NCBI GenBank assembly: GCA_017445925.1
Contig: JAFSRW010000004.1
Coordinates: 1-64,000 of the forward strand
Source of the DNA: Bacteroidaceae bacterium
Lineage (GTDB): Bacteria > Bacteroidota > Bacteroidia > Bacteroidales > Bacteroidaceae
Reading direction: 5' to 3'
Length of the DNA stretch: 64,000 nt
Position 1 is the stretch's first letter, and each line of letters starts with the position of its first letter. The notes beneath the pieces were generated by a model. The model worked only from the letters and a program-made list of their open reading frames with translations. It ran no database searches and was not told where the DNA came from. The position numbers and the translations under genes are program-made. Positions 17,165 through 25,655 of this stretch are shown here, piece by piece.

Positions 17165-18472
17165 ATGATTTGGAATCCGAACAAAGAGTGCATGAGTCGT
17201 GACGAGAGGAGTGCGCTGCAAGGCAAACGCCTACACAAGATAGTGGAATACGTATACCACAATGTGCCTTTCTATCGCAACAAGTTGCAGGAAATGGATA
17301 TCCGTCCTGATGATATTCAGACTATTGAGGACATTCAGAAGCTGCCTTTCACCACTAAGAAAGACCTCAGAGACAACTATCCTTTTGGATTGCAGGCTGC
17401 TCCGCAGAGCGAGATTATCCGTATACACGCTTCCAGTGGAACAACCGGCAACCCAACTATAGTGGGATATACCCGTAAGGACATTGGTGTATGGAGCGAA
17501 TGTATGGCCCGCTGTCTTACAGCATACGGCGTAACACGTGACGACATCTTCTCTGTGGCATACGGCTATGGCTTGTTCACTGGAGGATTGGGAGCCCATT
17601 ATGGTGTTGAGCACATTGGTGCCTCTGTAATTCCTGCTGGAACGGGCAATACCGAGAAGCATCTGAAACTCATTCGCGACCTGGGTATCACAGGTTTGGC
17701 TTGTACCCCCTCTTATGCCTTGTATCTGGCAGAGACAATGGATAAGTTAGGTATCCGTAAGGAAGACCTGAAACTGCGTGTGGGTGCTTTTGGTGCTGAG
17801 CCTTGGACGGAGAGTATGCGTCAGGAGATAGAGGCTCGCTTGGGTCTGAAAGGCTTTAATATTTATGGTCTTTCTGAAGTGATGGGTCCCAGCGTCAGCT
17901 ACGAATGCCAGATGCAGAACGGCTCTCATATCTGTGAGGACCACTTCTACCCCGAAATCATCAACCCTGTAACGTTGGAAACGTTGCCAGCCGGACAGAC
18001 GGGCGAGCTGGTGTTCACTACGCTAACCAAGGAGGGTATGCCTGTGCTGCGCTATCGTACTCGCGACCTCTGTTCGCTGATGTCAGGCACTTGCGATTGC
18101 GGTCGTACTGAAGTTCGTATGGGACGTATACAAGGTCGTTCTGATGATATGCTTATCATTCGTGGCATCAATGTGTTCCCGTCTCAGGTGGAGAGTGTTG
18201 TACTCTCGCTGCCAGAATTTGCACCCCACTATCTGTTGGTTGTGGATCGTGTCAACAACCTCGATACTTTACAGGTGCAGGTGGAATTGCGTCAGGAGGT
18301 ATTTACTTCTACCTTCGATACACCCGCAGCCATCGACGAACTGGAAAAACGCCTTGCTGCTAAACTGAAGAGCGTACTTAGTATTGCCGCTAAGGTTCAA
18401 CTGAAGGCTCCCGGTACCATAGAACGCAGTCAGGGCAAGAGCGCTCATGTGATTGATAAGAGAAAACTATAA
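17165..18472 (+). CDS. paaK: Phenylacetate-CoA ligase, first copy
   Basis: 435 residues, ANL-superfamily acid:CoA ligase of the PaaK type. Visible motifs: RIHASSGTTGNPTIVGYTRK (phosphate-binding loop), FNIYGLSEVMGPSVSYEC (A5-like), then LRYRTRDL and GRSDDMLIIRGINVFPSQVE (hinge and C-terminal domain). It makes phenylacetyl-CoA or a related arylacetyl-CoA from the acid, ATP and CoA. In anaerobic Bacteroidales such enzymes are usually linked to fermentation of Phe, Tyr or Trp, where the reaction may run toward ATP; that direction is inference. The conserved Cys-rich segment GTCDCGRTEVRMGRIQGRSD is retained. A paralogue follows after a 21-nt spacer made of 7-bp units. Confidence 0.92.
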   Translation: MIWNPNKECMSRDERSALQGKRLHKIVEYVYHNVPFYRNKLQEMDIRPDDIQTIEDIQKLPFTTKKDLRDNYPFGLQAAPQSEIIRIHASSGTTGNPTIVGYTRKDIGVWSECMARCLTAYGVTRDDIFSVAYGYGLFTGGLGAHYGVEHIGASVIPAGTGNTEKHLKLIRDLGITGLACTPSYALYLAETMDKLGIRKEDLKLRVGAFGAEPWTESMRQEIEARLGLKGFNIYGLSEVMGPSVSYECQMQNGSHICEDHFYPEIINPVTLETLPAGQTGELVFTTLTKEGMPVLRYRTRDLCSLMSGTCDCGRTEVRMGRIQGRSDDMLIIRGINVFPSQVESVVLSLPEFAPHYLLVVDRVNNLDTLQVQVELRQEVFTSTFDTPAAIDELEKRLAAKLKSVLSIAAKVQLKAPGTIERSQGKSAHVIDKRKL

Positions 18473-18493
18473 ACTTTAAACTCTATACATTAA
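18466..18493. repeat. Heptanucleotide spacer between the two paaK genes
   Basis: ACTATAA, ACTTTAA, ACTCTAT, ACATTAA, then ATG. The first unit carries the stop codon of the first gene and the last ends at the start codon of the second. Confidence 0.65.
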
Positions 18494-19801
18494 ATGAATT
18501 CACCTTATTTTAATCCTGAAACCGAAACTATGTCGAGGGAGCAGATTGAAGCGCTCCAACTCGAAAGACTGCAGGCGACTGTGCGACACTGCATGAACAA
18601 TGAATTTTATCGGAAGAAGTTTGCTGAAGCTGGCATCACACCCGATGATATCAAGACGTTGGCTGATGTTCGCAAACTGCCTTTTACTACTAAACAGGAC
18701 CTGCGTGAGACCTATCCTTTTGGTATGTGTTGCGTGCCCATGAAGGATTGTGTGCGTCTGCATTCTTCAAGCGGAACAACAGGTAATCCTACCGTTATCC
18801 TCCATACCAAAAAGGACCTTGACGAGTGGGCCAACCAGGTAGCACGTAACCTCTGGATGGTGGGCCTTCGTCCCGATGATGTTTTTCAGAACTCAAGTGG
18901 TTATGGTATGTTCACCGGTGGTCTTGGATTCCAGTACGGAGCTGAGAAACTTGGCATGTTGACGATTCCTGCCGCTGCTGGTAACTCTCTGCGCCAGATT
19001 AAGTTCATCAAAGATTTTGGTACCACTGCCATCCATGCTATTCCCAGCTATGTTACCCGTCTTTACGAGGTAATGAAGGAAGAAGGCGTAGATCCACGTC
19101 GTGATACCAAACTGAAGGTGCTGGCTATTGGTGCAGAACCTCACAGCGAAGAACAGCGCAAGCGCATCGAGGAGATGATGGGTGTGAAAGCTTACAATTC
19201 CTTTGGTATGAGCGAGATGTGCGGTCCTGGTGTAGGTTTTGAATGTCCTGAGCAGAACGGTATGCACTTCTGGGAAGACTATTACATTGTAGAGATAGTT
19301 GACCCCGAAACTCTGGAGCCTGTACCCGATGGTGAGATTGGCGAGTTGGTGCTCACAACCCTGTGTCGTGAGGCCATGCCTCTGTTGCGTTATCGTACCC
19401 GTGATCTTACTCGTGTGCTGGGTCGTACTTGCCCCTGTGGACGCAACCATATTCGTATCGACCGTATGCGTGGGCGTTCGGATGATATGATTGTGCTCCG
19501 TGGAGTAAATATCTTCCCCATTCAGATTGAGAAGATTCTCATGAAGTTCCCCGAAGTGGGTACCAACTATCTCATTACGCTGACTACCGAGGACAATAAC
19601 GACCAGATGACCGTTGAGGTTGAGGTCAATGAGGGAACTGACGACTTTGTCAAGTTGAAAGCGCTCTCGGAGGAGCTTCGCCATCAGTTGGGCGATGAAA
19701 TCCTTTTGAAGCCCCGTGTCCGCCTTGTATCGAAAGGATCACTGCCCGTCAGCGAGGGCAAGGCTGTCCGCGTAGTGGATAAACGAAAAGTCTATCAATA
19801 A
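18494..19801 (+). CDS. paaK: Phenylacetate-CoA ligase, second copy
   Basis: 435 residues, same length and motif order as the preceding copy: LHSSSGTTGNPTVILHTKKD, YNSFGMSEMCGPGVGFECP, LRYRTRDLTRVLGRTCPCGR, RSDDMIVLRGVNIFPIQIEK. By eye the two are clearly homologous but well diverged, so this is an old duplication rather than a recent tandem copy. Differences around the acyl pocket (GYGMFTGGLGFQYGAEKLGM versus GYGLFTGGLGAHYGVEHIGA) suggest related but distinct aromatic acids. It is followed by the ACT-domain gene; the paaK-ACT pairing recurs in anaerobes. Confidence 0.92.
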   Translation: MNSPYFNPETETMSREQIEALQLERLQATVRHCMNNEFYRKKFAEAGITPDDIKTLADVRKLPFTTKQDLRETYPFGMCCVPMKDCVRLHSSSGTTGNPTVILHTKKDLDEWANQVARNLWMVGLRPDDVFQNSSGYGMFTGGLGFQYGAEKLGMLTIPAAAGNSLRQIKFIKDFGTTAIHAIPSYVTRLYEVMKEEGVDPRRDTKLKVLAIGAEPHSEEQRKRIEEMMGVKAYNSFGMSEMCGPGVGFECPEQNGMHFWEDYYIVEIVDPETLEPVPDGEIGELVLTTLCREAMPLLRYRTRDLTRVLGRTCPCGRNHIRIDRMRGRSDDMIVLRGVNIFPIQIEKILMKFPEVGTNYLITLTTEDNNDQMTVEVEVNEGTDDFVKLKALSEELRHQLGDEILLKPRVRLVSKGSLPVSEGKAVRVVDKRKVYQ

Positions 19802-19843
19802 CCTTTTAGCTTTTTAACTTTATAACATTTTAACTTTACAAAT

Positions 19844-20272
19844 ATGACAATCCCTCAACTATCCATTTTTATTGAGAACCGTTCCGGTACTCTTATCAAG
19901 GTGCTTGACGCCTTGAAGGAAGCAAATATTCAGATTGTAGCTTCCACTATTGCAGATACTGCAGAGTATGGTATTTATCGTCTTATATGCAGCGAACCTA
20001 TGCGTGCATGCGAAGAGTTGAAGAAAGCCAATGTGGCAGTTGCACTTAGCGATGTCTTCGCCATTGAGATTGACGATCAGCCTGGTCGTGCTGCAGAAGC
20101 TGTTAAGCTCTTCAGCGAGGCAGGCATCAGCATCACCTATATGTACTCGTTCTTGCTGCGTGGCAAAGGCGTCCTTATCTTCCGCACAGATGATGGCGAT
20201 AAAGCATCCAAAGTCATTAAGGATAACAACCTTAAGAGTATCGACAAGGAGGCCCTCGCTCAGTGGGCATAA
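19844..20272 (+). CDS. Tandem ACT-domain protein
   Basis: 142 residues comprising two ACT domains, about 1-68 (IPQLSIFIENRSGTLIKVLD start) and 69-142 (VFAIEIDDQPGRAAEAVKLF start). Each has the N-x-x/Q-x-G-x-(L/A) ligand loop (NRSGTL, DQPGRA). ACT domains bind amino acids as allosteric signals. With no catalytic domain attached, this one probably regulates the adjacent ligases or the unit itself in response to an aromatic amino acid (inference). It is 42 nt downstream of the second paaK and 12 nt upstream of the PBP4-type gene. Confidence 0.9.
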   Translation: MTIPQLSIFIENRSGTLIKVLDALKEANIQIVASTIADTAEYGIYRLICSEPMRACEELKKANVAVALSDVFAIEIDDQPGRAAEAVKLFSEAGISITYMYSFLLRGKGVLIFRTDDGDKASKVIKDNNLKSIDKEALAQWA

Positions 20273-20284
20273 TTAACTTATTGC

Positions 20285-21592
20285 GTGCAGAAGAAGGTAA
20301 GAAAGAAAAAACGCAGACTTAAGAAGAGTGTCAAGCGCGGCTGTCTGGGGATAATTATATTCCTGCTGTTGCTGGCACTCTTTTTATTCTTTAGGTGTTC
20401 TCCAGCCAAGGATTTCCTATTCGGTCATGGTGGAAATGATGAAGAGGAAATAGTAGAGCCGGATAGTGTGGATATGGAAATTGCTGAAGACCTGCAACGC
20501 CTTATCCTTCGCTCTCCGCTTATTGACACTACCATGTTGGCGGTGAGCGTGTACGACCTTACTCGCGGTTGTTATGTTTATGAGTATCATAGCCATCGTA
20601 GGCTGATTCCTGCTTCTTGTATGAAGCTGCTTACGGGAATCAGGGCGCTAAAGCAATTGGGCACAGACCATCAGTATAGTAGCCAGGAGTATCTTTTGGG
20701 CTCTGTGAAACGCGATACGCTATATGGTGACTTGCTTTTACAGATGGATGACGACCCTCTCTTGCTTTCTTTTGATGAGTTTACACACGCCGTCAAGAAT
20801 CGTGGTATCAGCCATGTGAAGGGAAAGGTTATCTTCGACTTGCTGCGTACAGATACTTTACGACCTCATCAAACCGCCCAGCCATACGATATAACATATA
20901 AGCAAGTTCCTTTATTGATGAAAGGTGCACCGCGTGTAAGAAGCGAGTTCCTGACATCGTTAAGGGCTGCTGGTGTTACATACGATGGTGATACCCTTCT
21001 TTTCAATGCCCCGCTGAAGACCAATGCCGAATTAATCTATCTATATCAAACGCCTTTGCGGGAGGTCTTAAAGCCCATGTTAATAAACAGCAGTAACGCA
21101 AAGGCTGAGTGTGTGTTTTATCATAATATACATGCACAAGACCGAAGGTCAGAACCCGATACCACCTTGCAGATGTCTGCTTTTGATTTTATACAATCAG
21201 AGTACATTTACGATAGAATGGCAGACTTTGTCGTGAATGACGGAAGTGGTCTTTCTCCAGAGAACCGACTGACAGCTGATTTCTTGGTACAACTGATGGT
21301 TTATGCTTATAAACACCCCGAGATAAGAGATGTGCTAATTGATGAGGCCTTGGCTACACCGGCACATCCCGTGAGACACGGATCATTGCTAGGGCGCATG
21401 TCGGATCCTTGTTTCAGAGACCGAATCTTCTGTAAGACAGGCACATTGGTTTCATACGCATCATCTTCGCTTACCGGTTATGCACACCACATAAACGGAA
21501 GGTGGTTTGCCTTTAGTATTATCAATAATAATTCTCCGGTATATGATGCAAGAGAGTTTCAAGATGCGCTTTGCCGCATCTTGGTAGAGTGA
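20285..21592 (+). CDS. dacB: D-Ala-D-Ala carboxypeptidase, PBP4/S13 family
   Basis: 435 residues from a GTG start. No ATG is in place; the basic N-terminus (KKKRRLKKSVKR) and single anchor helix (LGIIIFLLLLALFLFF) fit this start. S13 catalytic motifs are present: PASCMKLLTG (SxxK), INSSNAKAE (SxN) and FCKTGTLVSY (KTG). It trims or cleaves peptidoglycan stem peptides in the periplasm. It looks shorter than typical PBP4 because domain II appears reduced. Its last 34 nt overlap, in antisense, the small Cys-rich gene at 21559-21723. It may be the last gene of the paaK unit given the 12-nt spacing. Confidence 0.9.
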   Translation: MQKKVRKKKRRLKKSVKRGCLGIIIFLLLLALFLFFRCSPAKDFLFGHGGNDEEEIVEPDSVDMEIAEDLQRLILRSPLIDTTMLAVSVYDLTRGCYVYEYHSHRRLIPASCMKLLTGIRALKQLGTDHQYSSQEYLLGSVKRDTLYGDLLLQMDDDPLLLSFDEFTHAVKNRGISHVKGKVIFDLLRTDTLRPHQTAQPYDITYKQVPLLMKGAPRVRSEFLTSLRAAGVTYDGDTLLFNAPLKTNAELIYLYQTPLREVLKPMLINSSNAKAECVFYHNIHAQDRRSEPDTTLQMSAFDFIQSEYIYDRMADFVVNDGSGLSPENRLTADFLVQLMVYAYKHPEIRDVLIDEALATPAHPVRHGSLLGRMSDPCFRDRIFCKTGTLVSYASSSLTGYAHHINGRWFAFSIINNNSPVYDAREFQDALCRILVE

Positions 21593-21723
21593 CAACTCTC
21601 ACAATCACACTTGCATCTACATCCTTCACATTCAGAACAATGTGGACGCTTTAAGTATTGATAGAGTGCAAAGGCGGCTGCTATCACTACGACGGCAAGG
21701 AGTAATATGCTTTGAAAATTCAT
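21559..21723 (-). CDS. FeoB-associated Cys-rich membrane protein
   Basis: 54 residues. One membrane helix (SILLLAVVVIAAAFALYQYL) is followed by a short cysteine-rich tail with eight cysteines in HCSECEGCRCKCDCESCH. This is the pattern of the small FeoB-associated Cys-rich proteins found just downstream of feoB in Bacteroidetes. Here it lies 82 nt after the feoB stop on the same strand, with a GC-rich hairpin repeat and 7-bp repeats between. It probably works with FeoB in ferrous iron uptake, perhaps binding iron at the inner face; mechanism unknown. The 3' end runs antisense into the PBP4-type gene. Confidence 0.85.
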   Translation of the reverse strand: MNFQSILLLAVVVIAAAFALYQYLKRPHCSECEGCRCKCDCESCHSTKMRQSAS

Positions 21724-21759
21724 AATTCACAATTCATAATTCACAATTCATAATTTTCA
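21718..21759. repeat. Heptanucleotide repeat at the start of the Cys-rich gene
   Basis: ATTCATA and ATTCACA units alternate five times, then ATTTTCA. On the minus strand every second unit supplies an ATG; the one used is in the last unit. Confidence 0.8.
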
Positions 21760-21767
21760 GCTATATG

Positions 21768-21803
21768 CTCCCTCCCATTTGGGGGAGGGCCGGGGAGAGA
21801 GGC
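21768..21803. repeat. GC-rich dispersed hairpin repeat, copy 3
   Basis: CTCCCTCCC-attt-GGGGGAGGG just after the feoB stop. No U-tract follows on the minus strand, so transcription may continue into the Cys-rich gene. Confidence 0.55.
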
Positions 21804-21804
21804 C

Positions 21805-24150
21805 TTATACTATCAAATGGACTAAAAATGCCACAATCCAAGCTATGAGGCATTGTCCTGCCATAATCAGTAAAGCCCATTTCCCACCCAACTCTCTGCG
21901 GATGGTGGCAATAGCAGCTACACAAGGTGTGTAAAGCAGACAGAAAACAAGCAGCGTGAAAGCAGTTCCGGCTGAGAAGACTTCTGTGATGCTTACGCCT
22001 GCAAAAAGAGTACTGAGCGTGCTTACCACAACCTCCTTGGCCAAGAAGCCGCTGACAAGTGAGGTTACTATGCGCCAGTCGCCACAACCCAACGGACTGA
22101 AGATGGGTGCAACGATATTGGCCATTTGTGCCAACATACTTTCTGATTCCATGCCAGGCTGTACCATCTGAAGGTGAAAGTCAAAGGTTTGCAGGAACCA
22201 GATAACAATGCTTGCCAGGAAGATTACGGTGAAGGCTCTTTGCAAGAAATCCTTAGCTTTCTCCCATAACAGTCGGGCAACATTCATGGGTACAGGCATA
22301 CGGTAGTTTGGGAGTTCCATTACAAAAGGAACGGCTTCGCCTCTGAAAAGTGTTCGTTTCAGAATAAGGGCCACCACAATGCCAGTCAGTATACCTATTA
22401 TATATAATCCAGCCATAACCCATCCTGCATGATGTGGGAAAAAGGCTGCGGCAAAGAAAGCGTAGATGGGAATCTTGGCTGTACAACTCATGAATGGAGT
22501 AAGCATGATAGTCAATCGGCGGTCGCGTTCACTGGGAAGGGTTCTGCTGGCCATCACACTGGGAACAGAACAACCAAAACCTATCAGCAAGGGTACGATA
22601 CTACGACCCGAAAGTCCCAGTTTTCTGAGCATCTTATCCATCACGAAGGCAATACGTGCCATATAACCGCTATCTTCCAGCATACTTAGGCAGAAGAAGA
22701 GGATGATGATAAGAGGCAGGAACACTAATACCGTTCCAACACCGCTGTAAATGCCATCTATAATAAGTGAGTGTATAGGCTGAGCAATATTCCACGAGGT
22801 TAGTTCCTGGTCGGACATTTCTGTAAACTTGTCAATGCCTTCTTGGAAAATATCCTGCAACCATGCTCCTACGCTGCTAAAGGTAAAATAGAATACCAAC
22901 GCCATAATGGCTAAGAAGGCAGGAATGGCGGTGAAACGACCAGTTAGGATACGGTCGATACGACGACTGCGTTTCTGTTCTTTGCTTTCTCGTGGTCGCA
23001 AAACGGTGCGATTGCAAACCTGACGAATGAAGTTAAAGCGCATATCAGCCATAGCAGCACAGCGGTCAAGACCGCGTTCCTGCTCCATCTGCTGTAGGAT
23101 ATGTTCTACCGTTTCCTGCTCGTTTTGCGTAAGATGCAATGCCTTGATAACCAATGGGTCGTTTTCTATGAGTTTGCCGGCAGCAAAGCGGACGGGAATA
23201 TTAGCTTTGACAGCGTGGTCTTCAATAAGGTGCATGATGGCATGCAGGCAACGGTGGACAGCACCTCCGTGATCTTCTGGACTGCAGAAATCCTGTCGGC
23301 CAGGTCCTTCCTGATATTTTGCTACGTGTATGGCATGTTTCACCACCTCGTCAACACCCTCGTTCTTCATTGCACTGATGGGGATAACGGGGATGCCCAA
23401 CATACGCTCCAACTGGTTGATACGTACGGTTCCACCATTGTTTTTCATCTCATCCATCATATTCAAGGCCAACACCATGGGAATGTTCAGTTCCATCAGT
23501 TGCATGGTCAGATATAGGCTGCGCTCAATGCAAGTGGTATCTATGATGTTGATAATGCCTTTGGGATGATTCTCAAGGATAAACTGGCGGCTCACAATCT
23601 CCTCACTGGTATATGGACTCAGGCTATAAATACCAGGAAGGTCGGTAACAAGCGTGTTGGGGTATCCTTTAATGACGCCATCTTTACGGTCGACCGTTAC
23701 CCCAGGGAAATTACCAACGTGTTGTCTGCTACCTGTTAGCTGATTAAAAAGAGTGGTCTTTCCGCAGTTTTGGTTTCCAACTAAAGCAAAGGTAAGCTGA
23801 CTGCTTGATGCTAATGCTTCAGGATGAGGCTGTGATGGGTCGTGATATCTGGGACCATCCTCACCCAATCCTGGGTGTTCTGTTTCAGGATAATCAACGG
23901 GAAGGACTTCTATTTGCTGCTCGTCTTTAATCTTGGTTACAGAAATCTGCTCAGCATCTGCCAAACGGAGTGTTAGTTCATAGCCATGAATGCGCAGTTC
24001 CATAGGATCACCCATAGGAGCGAACTTCTGCAACATCACCTCGGCGCCTGGGATTACTCCCATATCAAGAAAATGCTGACGCAAGGCTCCCCTACCACCT
24101 ACTTGGGTGACAATAGCCCGTTGTCCTTTTTTTAAGTCTCTAAGCGTCAT
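21805..24150 (-). CDS. feoB: Ferrous iron transporter, FeoA-FeoB fusion
   Basis: 781 residues. Residues 1-75 are a FeoA/SH3-like domain (LRDLKKGQRAIVTQVGG, MGVIPGAEVML). A 40-residue linker follows. The FeoB G domain carries G1 GNQNCGKTT (125-133), then NFPGVTVDRK, G3 DLPGIYSL and G4 NMMD. The GDI helix bundle comes next, then the membrane core with LIGFGCSVPSVMASR and TPFMSCTAKIPIYAFF, the paired gate motifs with conserved Cys. It imports Fe2+ across the inner membrane using GTP. The FeoA fusion is common in Bacteroidetes. A 16-bp palindrome lies upstream of its promoter. Confidence 0.96.
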   Translation of the reverse strand: MTLRDLKKGQRAIVTQVGGRGALRQHFLDMGVIPGAEVMLQKFAPMGDPMELRIHGYELTLRLADAEQISVTKIKDEQQIEVLPVDYPETEHPGLGEDGPRYHDPSQPHPEALASSSQLTFALVGNQNCGKTTLFNQLTGSRQHVGNFPGVTVDRKDGVIKGYPNTLVTDLPGIYSLSPYTSEEIVSRQFILENHPKGIINIIDTTCIERSLYLTMQLMELNIPMVLALNMMDEMKNNGGTVRINQLERMLGIPVIPISAMKNEGVDEVVKHAIHVAKYQEGPGRQDFCSPEDHGGAVHRCLHAIMHLIEDHAVKANIPVRFAAGKLIENDPLVIKALHLTQNEQETVEHILQQMEQERGLDRCAAMADMRFNFIRQVCNRTVLRPRESKEQKRSRRIDRILTGRFTAIPAFLAIMALVFYFTFSSVGAWLQDIFQEGIDKFTEMSDQELTSWNIAQPIHSLIIDGIYSGVGTVLVFLPLIIILFFCLSMLEDSGYMARIAFVMDKMLRKLGLSGRSIVPLLIGFGCSVPSVMASRTLPSERDRRLTIMLTPFMSCTAKIPIYAFFAAAFFPHHAGWVMAGLYIIGILTGIVVALILKRTLFRGEAVPFVMELPNYRMPVPMNVARLLWEKAKDFLQRAFTVIFLASIVIWFLQTFDFHLQMVQPGMESESMLAQMANIVAPIFSPLGCGDWRIVTSLVSGFLAKEVVVSTLSTLFAGVSITEVFSAGTAFTLLVFCLLYTPCVAAIATIRRELGGKWALLIMAGQCLIAWIVAFLVHLIV

Positions 24151-24172
24151 AGCATTTATACCTTTTCAACTG

Positions 24173-24180
24173 CAAAGGTA
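24173..24180 (-). promoter_or_regulatory. Promoter core for feoAB
   Basis: The minus strand reads TACCTTTG, ending 22 nt before the ATG at 24150. Confidence 0.65.
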
Positions 24181-24241
24181 CATCTTTTCTGCAAATGAAA
24201 AGAGAAGAGGGGCGAAGAAATTGCTCTGCATCCCCTTAAGT

Positions 24242-24257
24242 TACCTAATATTAGGTA
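24242..24257. promoter_or_regulatory. Perfect 16-bp palindrome upstream of feoAB
   Basis: TACCTAATATTAGGTA is fully self-complementary. It lies 62 bp upstream of the feoAB -7 element and 11 bp past the stop of the M16 peptidase. The CCTAA/TTAGG half-sites resemble those in metal-regulator (DtxR/MntR-type) boxes but in the opposite arrangement. No U-tract follows on the minus strand, so it does not look like a terminator. Confidence 0.5.
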
Positions 24258-24267
24258 TTAGAGGCTT

Positions 24268-25533
24268 CTATTGATAGATTAGCGTGCGTAAATTCTGGGG
24301 CGTAAAGACTTCCTGTGAGGTTGCCCAGAGTTGTTCTGGTGTAAGGGCATCTAAACGGTCAAAGAGTTGCTGCATGGTTTGGGTGGTTCCATAATGCAGG
24401 TAACGCTTGGCTGTGGAAATAGCTAAACTCTCATAGTTATCGTACGAGATGGCAATCTGTCCTTTCAGTTGCCTGCGTGTAGCATTCAGTTTGTGTAGCG
24501 ACAGGGGAGCATCCACCAGTTTGTGCAATTCACGCTCTACCAGTCGAAGGCAGCGCTTTACATCGCAAGGGTCACAACCAAAATATGTTGTCCACACTCC
24601 GGAATCGGTATAACAGGTCGCATTGCTCTCTACGGTATATACCAGGCCGTTTCGCTCTCTCAAGGAAAGATTGAGCAAACTGCCCATGCAAGGTCCGCCC
24701 AGCATATTGTTGAGCAGATAAAGATGCAAGTGTCTGGGGTCGTTACCGCCAAAGGATCTGCCGCCAATAATCACGTGTGCTTGGTGGGTATCTTTCTTTT
24801 GGGTAATGATACGTTCAGAATCGTTCACGCCGAGGAGAGGAGGAGTTACGCGAGCTTCTGGCTTAATGGAATACGAAGGGTGGGATAAATCTGTTCGTAT
24901 GAGTGCTTTTTCCGTCAAGCGTATTACCTGATTGGCATCCACATTTCCATACACAAAGAGAACCATCCTGTCTGGTCGGTACATGCGTTTGTGAAAGGCA
25001 TGCATGTGTTTATTTGTCAATTGTCGGAGTTGGGATGCTTCGCCCAAGATGTTACGACCAAGTGGATGCTGCGGAAAGCAAATTTCCTCGAATTCATCGT
25101 AAATAAGCTCGCTGGGCTGGTCGTTGTAACTCTCTATTTCATCTATTACAACTTCCACTTCCTTATTCATCTCTTCTTGTAGGAAAGTGCTGTTGAAAGT
25201 GATGTCCACCAATAGATCTATGGCCTTGGGCAGATGTTGCTTTAGAACCGAACTGTAGAACACCGTCTCCTCTTTGCCAGTATAAGCGTTCAGGTCGCCA
25301 CCAACAGACTCTAAACGGTTGATAATCTGTCTGGCAGAACGTCGTTCTGTTCCCTTGAAACTCATGTGTTCAACAAAATGAGCCATGCCGCTCTCGTGTG
25401 GCAACTCGTCTCTTGTTCCTGCATCAACGGCAATGCCGCAATAAACCACTTGTGTGGGGCAAGGAGCACAAATGATGCGTAAACCACACGGAAGAGTATG
25501 TGTTGTAAAGAATATGTCTTTGATTGTAGGCAT
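24268..25533 (-). CDS. M16-family zinc peptidase
   Basis: 421 residues from the ATG at 25533. The upstream ATG at 25557 overlaps the promoter core and is rejected. The inverzincin motif HFVEH with downstream EVVIDEIESYNDQPSE supplies the zinc ligands and catalytic glutamate. The C-terminal half has the family RERNGLVYTVES segment. It belongs to the processing-peptidase/PqqL-like group and degrades or processes peptides, probably in the cytoplasm since no signal peptide is seen. The length fits a single-repeat subunit of about 420 residues. It is divergent from mutS. Confidence 0.93.
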   Translation of the reverse strand: MPTIKDIFFTTHTLPCGLRIICAPCPTQVVYCGIAVDAGTRDELPHESGMAHFVEHMSFKGTERRSARQIINRLESVGGDLNAYTGKEETVFYSSVLKQHLPKAIDLLVDITFNSTFLQEEMNKEVEVVIDEIESYNDQPSELIYDEFEEICFPQHPLGRNILGEASQLRQLTNKHMHAFHKRMYRPDRMVLFVYGNVDANQVIRLTEKALIRTDLSHPSYSIKPEARVTPPLLGVNDSERIITQKKDTHQAHVIIGGRSFGGNDPRHLHLYLLNNMLGGPCMGSLLNLSLRERNGLVYTVESNATCYTDSGVWTTYFGCDPCDVKRCLRLVERELHKLVDAPLSLHKLNATRRQLKGQIAISYDNYESLAISTAKRYLHYGTTQTMQQLFDRLDALTPEQLWATSQEVFTPQNLRTLIYQ

Positions 25534-25554
25534 AATAAACGTCTCTATTTCATA

Positions 25555-25562
25555 CAAAATTA
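25555..25562 (-). promoter_or_regulatory. Promoter core for the M16 peptidase
   Basis: The minus strand reads TAATTTTG, 21 nt before the ATG at 25533. It decides against the ATG at 25557. Confidence 0.6.
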
Positions 25563-25600
25563 TGGCATTTCTGTCAAATGGGCAAGGTTTTAGGTAAAAC

Positions 25601-25634
25601 TTTGCCTTTATCTCAAGGAAAAGTAATATCTTTG
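25601..25634 (+). promoter_or_regulatory. Promoter for mutS
   Basis: TTTG (25601-25604), 22-bp spacer, TATCTTTG (25627-25634). ATG at 25656. Confidence 0.65.
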
Positions 25635-25655
25635 TGCAAAAGAAGACAGATAACT

